8,937 bases of DNA, from assembly GCA_017543165.1 (NCBI GenBank), contig JAFYGL010000719.1:1-8937 (forward strand). Reading direction: 5' to 3'. Source of the stretch: Victivallales bacterium. GTDB lineage: Bacteria; Verrucomicrobiota; Lentisphaeria; Oligosphaerales; Oligosphaeraceae. The notes under the pieces are model-generated. The model was given only the letters and a program-made list of their open reading frames with translations, had not been told where the DNA came from and did not search any database. The translations under genes were made by a program, and so were the position numbers. Position 1 is the stretch's first letter. The number at the start of each line of letters is the position of its first letter. Positions 1-6,382 of the stretch are shown piece by piece.

Positions 1-1134
1 GACGATGCGCTTGCCGCCCCGTGAGATTTCGTCAAACCACTTCAGGCCAGCGTTCATGCTGTTGGGGTTTGCATTGTATGCGTCATTTACCCAGAACACG
101 CCATTGATGTTGCTGACCGCCTGCCTTGCACCAGGCAACTTGCAGTTGGCAAGCACCTTTGCCGCCTCTTGCAGTGGCAGGCCATTGGCGATGCCAAGCG
201 CCGCTGCCGCCGCCGCATTGCAGGCCTGCTCCTCGCCGCCTATGCCCCAGACGACTTCCGCCTTTTCTCCAGTGTCCTTGCGCACAAGTGCCAGCGCATA
301 GCCAAAGCCGTCCTGTCCCTTGCGTATGCCACCGTATATGGCCCTGATGTCGGCGCCTTCCTGGAGGCCGAATGTGATGACTTTCCTGCCATTTGCGTGC
401 TTTAGCAGAATGTCGTAGCCAGGACATTGGTATGGGACGATGCAGATGCCGTCCTGCGGCAGTGCCTGGTAGATATCGCCTTTTTCCTCGGCGACGCCGT
501 TCAGGTCCTTGAAGAATTCCAGGTGCGCTGCGCCGACGCATGTTATGACGGCGATGTTGGGCTTGACCATTGAGGCAAGCCTGGCGATTTCGCCTGGATG
601 GTTGCTGCCTGTTTCAATGACCATTGCCTTTGTGTCCTTGGTCAGGCGCAGCAGATTTCTGGGCACGCCGAAGAAGTTGTTGGTGTTGCCTTCGGTCTTG
701 ACCACGGCATTTGGGTAGATTGCCTCCATTATTGCGGCGCACATTTCCTTGGTGCTGGTCTTTCCGCAGCTGCCTGTTATGCCCACTGCCTTGATGCTGG
801 CAAATTGCATGCGATGGGCATTGGCAAGCTGGTGGAATGCGGTCATGGCGTCTTCCACCAGAAGATAGCCGACTTTCATGGCTGTGAGTTTTTGCATGAG
901 GGCGTCATCTGGCCTGCGCTGCGATATGGCAAGTGCCGCGCCTGCCTCAGCCGCATTGCCGATGTAGTTGTAGCCGTCGGTCAATTCGCCTGGGAGCGCG
1001 ATGAAGATGTCGCCTTGCCGCAGTTTGCGGGTGTCATCCTGGAGATTCGGATTGGCCAGTTCGGCCTTTGGCGGCAGCAGCCATTGCCCGCCAGTGATGT
1101 CAATTATGCTTTGCTTTGTGAAAACTGTGCTCAT
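1..1134 (-). CDS. murF: UDP-N-acetylmuramoyl-tripeptide--D-alanyl-D-alanine ligase (MurF), 3' end outside window
   Basis: MurF adds D-Ala-D-Ala to the UDP-MurNAc-tripeptide in the cytoplasm, the last soluble step of peptidoglycan precursor synthesis, using ATP. The 378 visible codons are open to the window edge. The Mur-ligase P-loop GITGSCGKTSTKE lies at residues 118-130, followed by the central-domain run ETGSNHPGEIA (174-184), AHLEFF (203-208), EKGDI (217-221) and the MurF signature NDAYNANPNSM (350-360). MurF is usually about 450 residues, so roughly the last 70 residues of the C-terminal domain are missing. The ATG at 1134 is chosen because it gives a normal MurF N-terminus. An in-frame ATG at 1182 would add a Pro/Arg-rich 16-residue extension encoded by a hairpin, which is unlikely. 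No clear Shine-Dalgarno precedes 1134 (leader ends tacaacaa). The gene lies 72 nt after the 279-residue gene and in the same frame. The identification is firm; the exact start is less sure. Confidence 0.95.
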   Translation of the reverse strand, partial: MSTVFTKQSIIDITGGQWLLPPKAELANPNLQDDTRKLRQGDIFIALPGELTDGYNYIGNAAEAGAALAISQRRPDDALMQKLTAMKVGYLLVEDAMTAFHQLANAHRMQFASIKAVGITGSCGKTSTKEMCAAIMEAIYPNAVVKTEGNTNNFFGVPRNLLRLTKDTKAMVIETGSNHPGEIARLASMVKPNIAVITCVGAAHLEFFKDLNGVAEEKGDIYQALPQDGICIVPYQCPGYDILLKHANGRKVITFGLQEGADIRAIYGGIRKGQDGFGYALALVRKDTGEKAEVVWGIGGEEQACNAAAAAALGIANGLPLQEAAKVLANCKLPGARQAVSNINGVFWVNDAYNANPNSMNAGLKWFDEISRGGKRIV

Positions 1135-1142
1135 TTGTTGTA

Positions 1143-1182
1143 ATGTGGGCGATTTATATGGGCGCCGAGGCGGCGCCCACAT
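1143..1182 (-). promoter_or_regulatory. Two mutually exclusive hairpins in the murF leader
   Basis: On the minus strand three segments lie in order: A, ATGTGGGCGCC (1182 to 1172); B, GGCGCCCA (1166 to 1159); and C, CGCCCACAT (1151 to 1143). A pairs with B over 8 bp, or 9 bp if 1171 pairs with 1167, with a tiny loop. A can instead pair with C over 9 bp across a 22-nt loop. Both pairings use 1174-1179, so they exclude each other. Segment C ends 8 nt before the murF ATG, where a ribosome would bind, so A:C pairing would mask it and A:B would free it. The A:B hairpin could also be a weak terminator of the upstream gene, but the bases after it (ATATAAATC) are a poor U-tract. The pairings are seen directly; any regulatory role is inference. 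Confidence 0.45.
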
Positions 1183-1206
1183 GGATGCTTGATGCGTGCC
1201 TCTTGT

Positions 1207-2046
1207 TCACCTTACGGTGCGGGTGTCCCTGTACCAGTCCCAGAAGTTCTTCAGGTATTCCAGTTGTTCCTTGTGGTCCAGTTTGCAGAACCATCCGTTG
1301 TTGAGGATGCACCATCCGTCCAGTGTGCCTGCGTCCAGCCACTTTGCGATGTGCTTGCATTGCAGTTTCATCTGGTCCATTGGCAGTGCGCCGCCGCCAT
1401 CGCCGTAGGCATGGAGGAAATGCCCCTGGATAAAGTCCTTGCCCTCGAACACCTCACGCCATTCGCGGAGTGTGTTCTCATACAGGGAGTTCCAGAAATA
1501 GTCTGATGAATTCCATGCCCAGATGGCGGTGCCGTCGATGTACGGTAGGAATGGGATGACGCCCTCTGGCTTCTGGCTGACGTAGTATTGCACCACATAC
1601 AGTTTGAGATTCGGGTTGGCGGAGACAAGTGCCTCCTTGATTTCCTTCACCTCTTCAGGGGAGATGTTCCTGCTTGGGCTGGTGGGCGAGCGGAAATCGT
1701 CAATGATGGCGCCCTTTATACTTGGATGCTCCAGTGAGAAGCGGCTGACCTTTTTGGCGGATTCCTTGTATTGCAGTTCCCAGCCGCCAAGGCCAGGGCC
1801 GTTCTTCTCGATGTGGGTGAGGCCAACGAATATGTTCTCGCAGTCCTTGATGAGGTTGTACTGCTTCTCGTTGATGTACTCCTGGCCGTGCAGCGGATTC
1901 ATCCAGAAGAAACTGCCGCATTTAAGCATGGAGATTGCCGTTTCGGCACTGCAGCTGGTGGAACCATCCACAAACATCATTTTGCCAGGAATCTTGTCCT
2001 CAAGAACATAGCCCCACAGCCAGAATCTTTTGTCAAACTTGTTCAT
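1207..2046 (-). CDS. Uncharacterised cytoplasmic protein with TIM-barrel-like features
   Basis: I do not recognise a named family. The 279-residue protein has no signal peptide or membrane segment, so it is probably cytoplasmic. Its pattern is that of a glycoside-hydrolase-like (beta/alpha)8 barrel. Short hydrophobic strands end in polar or aromatic residues: GAIIDDF (112-118, acidic D116/D117), KLYVVQYY (148-155), IDGTAIWAWNSSDYF (170-184), FIQGHFLHAYGDGGG (205-219) and LDGWCILNNGWFC (242-254). It is rich in Trp and Tyr, as is common in carbohydrate-binding clefts. The ATG at 2046 has AGGAG (2056 to 2052) 5 nt upstream, directly after the stop of the 907-residue gene, so the two are almost certainly co-transcribed and translationally coupled. 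The context suggests a role in processing or sensing whatever glycan the secreted partner handles. The catalytic assignment is speculative; the reading frame is secure. Confidence 0.85.
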   Translation of the reverse strand: MNKFDKRFWLWGYVLEDKIPGKMMFVDGSTSCSAETAISMLKCGSFFWMNPLHGQEYINEKQYNLIKDCENIFVGLTHIEKNGPGLGGWELQYKESAKKVSRFSLEHPSIKGAIIDDFRSPTSPSRNISPEEVKEIKEALVSANPNLKLYVVQYYVSQKPEGVIPFLPYIDGTAIWAWNSSDYFWNSLYENTLREWREVFEGKDFIQGHFLHAYGDGGGALPMDQMKLQCKHIAKWLDAGTLDGWCILNNGWFCKLDHKEQLEYLKNFWDWYRDTRTVR

Positions 2047-2051
2047 TGTCT

Positions 2052-2056
2052 CTCCT
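2052..2056 (-). promoter_or_regulatory. Shine-Dalgarno linking the 907- and 279-residue genes
   Basis: AGGAG begins 10 nt before the ATG at 2046 (5-nt spacer) and immediately follows the TAA of the upstream gene (2059 to 2057). The placement fixes the start of the 279-residue gene and supports translational coupling. Confidence 0.75.
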
Positions 2057-4780
2057 TTATTTCAGTAGTTCAAATTCGTAGAGTTCGATGTCCTTCTTGG
2101 TGAATTCCAGGCGTATCTTGACTGTCCTCAGCGTCTTGCCGAAGTCCAGTTCCAGGTCATATTTGCCAGTGGAAGTGCGTTTTGCCTCTGGAACGACCCA
2201 TTTGCCGAACTTCCAGATCTTCAGCGTCAGATCCTGTATGTCATGGCCATATATGCGGGCCTTGGAGAACTGGGGCACCTCGTCCGTGAACGACATTTCG
2301 TACCAGGCGGCCTTGAAGTCTATGTTGTGGGGCTCCCAGGCGTCCACCATGATGTTGCCGTCGAACATCTTGTCCTGCTGTTCCAATGGGCGTATGCGGG
2401 TGTAGGGCTTGCTCGGTGGGAAGTCCACCTCGATGGTGCGGGCCTTTCCGAACAGGATGTTTCCACGATGTGTGCGCTCGTATTCCGCCTTGTCAATTGC
2501 GGCCCTGACATCCGCCTCCGACGGGAGTTTGCTCTCTTCCTTCTCCGAAGTCAGAACATAGACCTCGTATGGCTTCAAGGACAATGTGACCTTGCCTTTG
2601 CTGGGCTTGATCACTTCATTGGAGCGGAAACGGAACAACTGCTTGCACTTTGTCTCAAAGGCGTATTCCTTTGGCTCGTTATAGACATTGCATATCACAT
2701 ACATTGTCTTCTTGCCGTTCACGAACATGCGTCCTTCGTCGCCAGGCAGGCGCTTCTGCTCTGGGGCGGTGATGTAGTCGTTCAAATAGTACAGGGAATT
2801 GTAGATGAAGTCACAGCCCAGGTTGACGCCTGGACGCGAGAAGTGGTCATACCAGATATAGGGTGTGATGCCCTGGCCGCCATGCACCACGCTGGACCAT
2901 ACGCTGACGTTGGTCTCGTCAAATGTGGGATAGTCCGCAAACACGTTGTTGAAGGAGTATGAGTGCACCTGAGGCGTCAGCATCAATGCCTTGTCAGGCC
3001 TGTTGAGTTTTTCCACGCTGGCGCACATGTCCCTGAGGCGCTGGGGTGTGCAGCCATACAGGCGTTCGCCGCTGGGCATGACGGAGGGGCTCAGGTACGG
3101 GTGCGGATTGATGATGTCACAGCAGTCGATGTATCTTACGGGGTCCCTGGAGATGATGACCACCAGGCGTGTGGGGTCCAGTTCCTTGACGTACCTGTAG
3201 AGGTGCCTCAGGTAGATTGGAGAGAGGCCGCGGCATTCTGGCTCGTCAGAAAGATAGTATGAATATGCGGGGGTCAGCCTGTTTTTTTCGATGGCTTTCT
3301 TTGTGGCGTCCAGCACCTTCTGCGATGGCTTGCGGTCGAAGACGACTTCCTCTTTTTCAATGTTGAATGTGAGCAGGCGTCCTGGGTCCAGCGTGGTCCA
3401 GGGAATGAGGGTAATTGGATGCTTGGAAGCGGTGGTGGGGAATTTCTCCAGCACTGCCTTTGATGTTATCCAGCCAGGCCCGCCGTACCATCCCAGCTGG
3501 TACTGCGCCTTGCCTGCCACGATTATCTTGCCGTCCCGTATCCATGCGCGGGCATCGTTTACATGCTTGACCACGGTGTTGATGTCGCCAACAGAAAGTG
3601 GAATGTCACCTTTTTCTTTTGCCACATTCACCTTGAACGAGGCGAGGCCGTTTTTGACGGGCAGTTTGTATGCCTTGCCAGCCACCGTCAGCGTGACTTC
3701 CTTTTCCGCTGTATTGACTTTGACATTGCCAGCCAGCCAGCTTGTGTCCTCGCCTGGATAGAAATGGCCGCCATATTGGGGTGAGGTGAAGTTGAGCGCG
3801 TAAGCCGTGGCATCCACCAGAACTGGATACTTGCGGTCGCAGACCACCTCGCCAGCGGCGTTCTTCACTGTGAGGGCGATTGGGGTGCGGCCGTCCTTCT
3901 CAAATGTGGCGGGCAATGTGACGTTGTTGGAGCCCTTCTTCAGGTTTGCGCTGATTTTCTGCCCCATGGTTTCCAGAGTGTATTTTCCAGCAGGTGCGCT
4001 TGCCAGTGAAATCTCCACATCCAGAATGCCGTTGAAGCCCCTGTCGTTCCTGCCCTGGGTGCCGAATGTGACAGTTGGTATCAGCATGTCGAACTTGGCT
4101 GGCTTTGGAGGAATGCCCGTTACCATGTTGAATTTCTTGGTTTCATGGAAACTGCCCTGCAGGTTTGCCCAGGAGCTGTTTTCCGTGGTCGCGTGGCTCT
4201 TTTTGGGGCGGGAGTAGCGCGCCACGTTGATTGCCCAGTTGCGGGCGGTCTTTGCGGCGCTGGTCATGTAGAATGCGCTGTATGGGAAGCGCACTTCCAG
4301 TATCCATGCGTCTGAGGTGCGTCCCGTGGCCAGCTGGAAGCCAGGCTTGTACGGGTCAGGCTTGATGTTGCCCGCCTCCGCAAAGAACTGTGACCAGTAT
4401 GCGCCGCCAGCCGTAAGGGCGAACTGGTAGTATTCGTCCTTGCCTGCGGTAGGCGCGATGAAAATCTCCACCAGGTCGTTGGCCCAGGCGTTGGTGACTT
4501 CGCCTTTCAGATCGTCTGACAAGTCCTCAAGGCCATAGCATTTGAAGCCAAAGTAGAGTGCGTCCTGGTCGGTGAGCATCTTGACCTCTGTCTTTTCGGA
4601 AGGCGTGGTCTTGCCAGAGTTTTTCAGCAGCACGAAGTTGCTGATTGTATTGGCGGCCTGCCATGACTGCTCGTCCAGTTTTCCATCGATTTTAATGCCA
4701 CTTGCAGGGGAGAGTTTGTATTCGACAGCAAAGAGAGACAGCGCTGTCAAAATGCCTAGAAACGCAAACTTGATTTTCAT
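2057..4780 (-). CDS. Secreted multidomain putative glycoside hydrolase (CBM9-like, TIM-barrel-like and discoidin-like regions)
   Basis: This 907-residue protein starts with a Sec signal peptide (basic MKIK, hydrophobic core, likely cleavage near residue 18). Residues about 22-222 match a CBM9-like carbohydrate-binding domain: IDGKLDEQSW (31-40), ALYFGFKCYG (74-83), NDLVEIFIAP (101-110), WILEVRFPYSAF (159-170) and WAINVARY (182-189). Beta-sandwich-like segments follow (about 230-405). A barrel-like region spans about 425-680, with YYLSDEPE (508-515) and HGGQGITPYIWYDH (633-646). The adjacent D512-E513 recalls the catalytic Asp-Glu pair of GH123/DUF4091-type hydrolases, but the family call is inference. 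A small beta domain (about 685-745) leads to a discoidin/F5-8C-like end (about 770-907). CGAGG (4790 to 4786) lies 5 nt upstream of the ATG. It is the first gene of the leftward operon and probably acts in the periplasm or on the cell surface. Substrate unknown. Confidence 0.88.
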   Translation of the reverse strand: MKIKFAFLGILTALSLFAVEYKLSPASGIKIDGKLDEQSWQAANTISNFVLLKNSGKTTPSEKTEVKMLTDQDALYFGFKCYGLEDLSDDLKGEVTNAWANDLVEIFIAPTAGKDEYYQFALTAGGAYWSQFFAEAGNIKPDPYKPGFQLATGRTSDAWILEVRFPYSAFYMTSAAKTARNWAINVARYSRPKKSHATTENSSWANLQGSFHETKKFNMVTGIPPKPAKFDMLIPTVTFGTQGRNDRGFNGILDVEISLASAPAGKYTLETMGQKISANLKKGSNNVTLPATFEKDGRTPIALTVKNAAGEVVCDRKYPVLVDATAYALNFTSPQYGGHFYPGEDTSWLAGNVKVNTAEKEVTLTVAGKAYKLPVKNGLASFKVNVAKEKGDIPLSVGDINTVVKHVNDARAWIRDGKIIVAGKAQYQLGWYGGPGWITSKAVLEKFPTTASKHPITLIPWTTLDPGRLLTFNIEKEEVVFDRKPSQKVLDATKKAIEKNRLTPAYSYYLSDEPECRGLSPIYLRHLYRYVKELDPTRLVVIISRDPVRYIDCCDIINPHPYLSPSVMPSGERLYGCTPQRLRDMCASVEKLNRPDKALMLTPQVHSYSFNNVFADYPTFDETNVSVWSSVVHGGQGITPYIWYDHFSRPGVNLGCDFIYNSLYYLNDYITAPEQKRLPGDEGRMFVNGKKTMYVICNVYNEPKEYAFETKCKQLFRFRSNEVIKPSKGKVTLSLKPYEVYVLTSEKEESKLPSEADVRAAIDKAEYERTHRGNILFGKARTIEVDFPPSKPYTRIRPLEQQDKMFDGNIMVDAWEPHNIDFKAAWYEMSFTDEVPQFSKARIYGHDIQDLTLKIWKFGKWVVPEAKRTSTGKYDLELDFGKTLRTVKIRLEFTKKDIELYEFELLK

Positions 4781-4831
4781 TGGAACCTCGTTTTTATTTG
4801 ATTTCTAATCTAGAAAAATCTTCATGCGAAA

Positions 4832-4857
4832 GTTATATGCCTTTATGACAAAGTCAA
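4832..4857 (-). promoter_or_regulatory. Candidate promoter of the leftward operon
   Basis: On the minus strand TTGACT (4857 to 4852) precedes TATAAC (4837 to 4832), about 50 nt before the ATG at 4780. The 14-nt spacer is short for a sigma-70 promoter. The same stretch can also be read as TTTG-N19-TAACTTTC, one mismatch from the Bacteroidetes-type TTTG/TAnnTTTG pattern. A small dyad, TGAC-aaa-GTCA (4846-4856), overlaps the -35 element and could be an operator half-site pair. Inferred from sequence only. Confidence 0.3.
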
Positions 4858-4937
4858 ATAAGACAGGCACTTTTTACGAACTTGAAATGCCATGGTGGGA
4901 TGGCTCGTTGCATTCAATGGCAACGGCGCTATCGTTC

Positions 4938-4954
4938 TTCTGTAATGTTCTGTA
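4938..4954 (+). repeat. Two TTCTGTA copies 10 bp apart
   Basis: TTCTGTA occurs at 4938-4944 and 4948-4954, spaced exactly one helical turn, inside the divergent intergenic region. Direct repeats with this spacing are typical of tandem regulator sites, but seven bases are few and chance is a real alternative. Confidence 0.3.
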
Positions 4955-5061
4955 GTTTTTTGCCGATGACGTGTGGCAAAACAAGATTGCACCGTTATTT
5001 TATGTAGTTGTTGTGTACCTCATATTGGGTGGAATTCTCCTATGAAAATGCTTTGTAACGC

Positions 5062-5160
5062 ATGAAAATTAAAGGTGTTTCTGCACTGTATGGTCTACCA
5101 GCACTGGGATTTGTTTGCTACACTGAGCAACTGAATGGTTATCAAGAAACAATTAGATAA
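5062..5160 (+). CDS. Possible 32-residue leader ORF ahead of the lipoprotein operon
   Basis: ATG at 5062 opens a 32-codon frame ending in TAA at 5158-5160, two bases before the ATG of the 402-residue lipoprotein and in a different frame. The predicted peptide begins MKIKGVSALYGLPALGFVCY, basic and then hydrophobic up to a Cys at residue 19, like a short export signal. There is no Shine-Dalgarno upstream. If translated, its stop would allow re-initiation at 5163, which itself lacks a good ribosome site. It may equally be chance; a candidate -10 (5119-5124) lies inside it. Confidence 0.2.
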   Translation: MKIKGVSALYGLPALGFVCYTEQLNGYQETIR

Positions 5161-5162
5161 GA

Positions 5163-6371
5163 ATGAGAACGAAATTGATTATAGCAGGATTTGCCGTATA
5201 TGCAATGCTGTTGTTAAATGGGTGCTGCTTTTGCTGTGCAAGATATGAGGCTAATGTCCGTCCAGACACAGTAAAGCCCAGTGCGGCGGTGTCGGGGAAG
5301 TACAGACTGGAGCGGATTATTCTGAATAAGTCCGAATTTGTCGATATTGGGGCTGTTACTGAAGACGAATATGTTGAAATGAAGTGGTGGCATGAAGCAA
5401 GCAAGATATATAATAGTAAAAACGCGGAGGTGGAAGCGTATGTGAAAGAGGTACTGCGGGAAGTCAATTGGCAAGAACTCGTAAAGCAGCTTGAAGAACC
5501 AAAAGCATTTGATTCATTTATACATAAATGCGCGAAGGAAATGCCTTATCTTCAAAAATTTTGTGTAAAAATGCTAGAGGAATATCATACAGCTGTCGAT
5601 ACAAATGATGCAGAAAGCAAGTCTAAGATTATCAGGGACATGGTTTTTGGGTATTGTGGGAACAAGGGGTTTGTGAAATTGTCATCCGCTTTTAGAAGGG
5701 GAGATCCGAAAGCCGTACGTCTATGGCAAGGCAAATCAGCATGGATGCAAGAGTGGAAAATAAAAGATGAATATAGAACAACGGCCGGGTTTGATGCACG
5801 TTTGTATAAACCATGCGAAAAGATGTTCTTTGATGCAGTGCAAGCCTCACTTTTGAAGAACTATTCCAATGTCTTTACAACCTCTCAAAATGCCACGCCT
5901 TTGACTGTGCTTGTTTCATTTGAGAACAAGTTTGAGAATCCTCGCAATTCTGGTTTGCTGTTTTTTATGCTTGGATACCCCTACGTTCAAGAACTTGAAG
6001 TTACCTATCATATTCGCGTTGTGCCAAATGCCATTGGACAAGGCCAAGATAAACTCTGGAAGGAATTTGCTGATTCAAAACTTGAATATCCACCATCGGC
6101 GCAGAATGGCGGTGCGGTCAGGATACGTGATATGTGGATGTCTCTTTTCATACCGATTTCACTTTTGGGAGTGCCTGGAAAATCAGACTGGCCTCAAAAG
6201 AGAACACTATTCAAAAATAAAAACGCCTATTCAGATCAATACGATGCTTACAAGATTAGCAGCAATCCTGTCAAGTATATGGAAACAGAAATCTTTGACC
6301 CAGTATGTGATGGTGACATCATTGCTGCGCTGATCATGCGTTCGCTCAACAAGATGGCAGATGCAGAATAG
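5163..6371 (+). CDS. Uncharacterised 402-residue lipoprotein, first gene of lipoprotein operon
   Basis: I do not recognise the family. The N-terminus is a lipoprotein signal: basic MRTK, a hydrophobic core and lipobox LNGC, with C21 as the likely lipidated residue inside a CCFCC cluster (21-25). No Asp follows C21, so outer-membrane sorting is plausible. Residues about 60-200 are charged and mainly helical. Residues about 215-290 switch to a helix followed by strands (FFDAVQASLLKNYSNVF, TPLTVLVSFENKF, QELEVTYHIRVVP), an alpha/beta layout reminiscent of small periplasmic lipoprotein domains such as those near LpoB; this is inference. WMSLFIPISLLGVPG (325-339) is a hydrophobic stretch. The ATG is the first in frame after a TAG at 5154 and has no clear Shine-Dalgarno. 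It is visibly AT-richer than its neighbours. The gene ends 11 nt before the COG3014 gene, so it is probably the first gene of the operon. Confidence 0.85.
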   Translation: MRTKLIIAGFAVYAMLLLNGCCFCCARYEANVRPDTVKPSAAVSGKYRLERIILNKSEFVDIGAVTEDEYVEMKWWHEASKIYNSKNAEVEAYVKEVLREVNWQELVKQLEEPKAFDSFIHKCAKEMPYLQKFCVKMLEEYHTAVDTNDAESKSKIIRDMVFGYCGNKGFVKLSSAFRRGDPKAVRLWQGKSAWMQEWKIKDEYRTTAGFDARLYKPCEKMFFDAVQASLLKNYSNVFTTSQNATPLTVLVSFENKFENPRNSGLLFFMLGYPYVQELEVTYHIRVVPNAIGQGQDKLWKEFADSKLEYPPSAQNGGAVRIRDMWMSLFIPISLLGVPGKSDWPQKRTLFKNKNAYSDQYDAYKISSNPVKYMETEIFDPVCDGDIIAALIMRSLNKMADAE

Positions 6372-6382
6372 GAGAGGCAGAA

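Larger units (their letters stand above)
4781..5162. other. Divergent intergenic region, AT-rich, no convincing full-length gene
   Basis: About 380 nt separate the divergent operons. Besides the candidate leftward promoter it holds a stem GCCAT/ATGGC (4889-4904); an imperfect stem 4906-4925 with one bulge; TTTTGCC/GGCAAAA (4958-4964 with 4975-4981, 10-nt loop), which lacks a U-tract on either strand and so is not a typical terminator; and a tandem TTCTGTA repeat. A possible extended -10 for the rightward operon is TGC-TACACT (5116-5124), without a good -35. A short leader ORF candidate is listed separately. No tRNA or conserved RNA was recognised. Confidence 0.5.

Noticed and set aside
598..1143. 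181-codon plus-strand ORF opposite murF
   Set aside because: Antisense shadow of murF, which has all the family motifs on the minus strand; the translation is rich in Cys/His/Trp with no recognisable domain.
1159..1179. Strong rho-independent terminator between the 279-residue gene and murF
   Set aside because: The stem is GC-rich, but ATATAAATC follows instead of a U-run; listed instead as part of a candidate leader structure.
2243..2962. 239-codon plus-strand ORF opposite the 907-residue gene
   Set aside because: Overlaps the well-supported CBM9-like protein; it looks like an open complementary frame caused by GC-rich codon bias, with no Shine-Dalgarno or family features.
4958..4981. Intrinsic terminator
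   Set aside because: The TTTTGCC/GGCAAAA stem has its T-run before and A-run after on the plus strand, the reverse of a terminator, and it lies between divergent genes.
4862..5004. Possible decayed transposase fragment in the intergenic region
   Set aside because: Plus-strand frames give short stretches with WWDG or CxxG-like residues vaguely recalling zinc-ribbon transposases, but no CxxC pair, no DDE motif, no inverted repeats and several stops; indistinguishable from chance.
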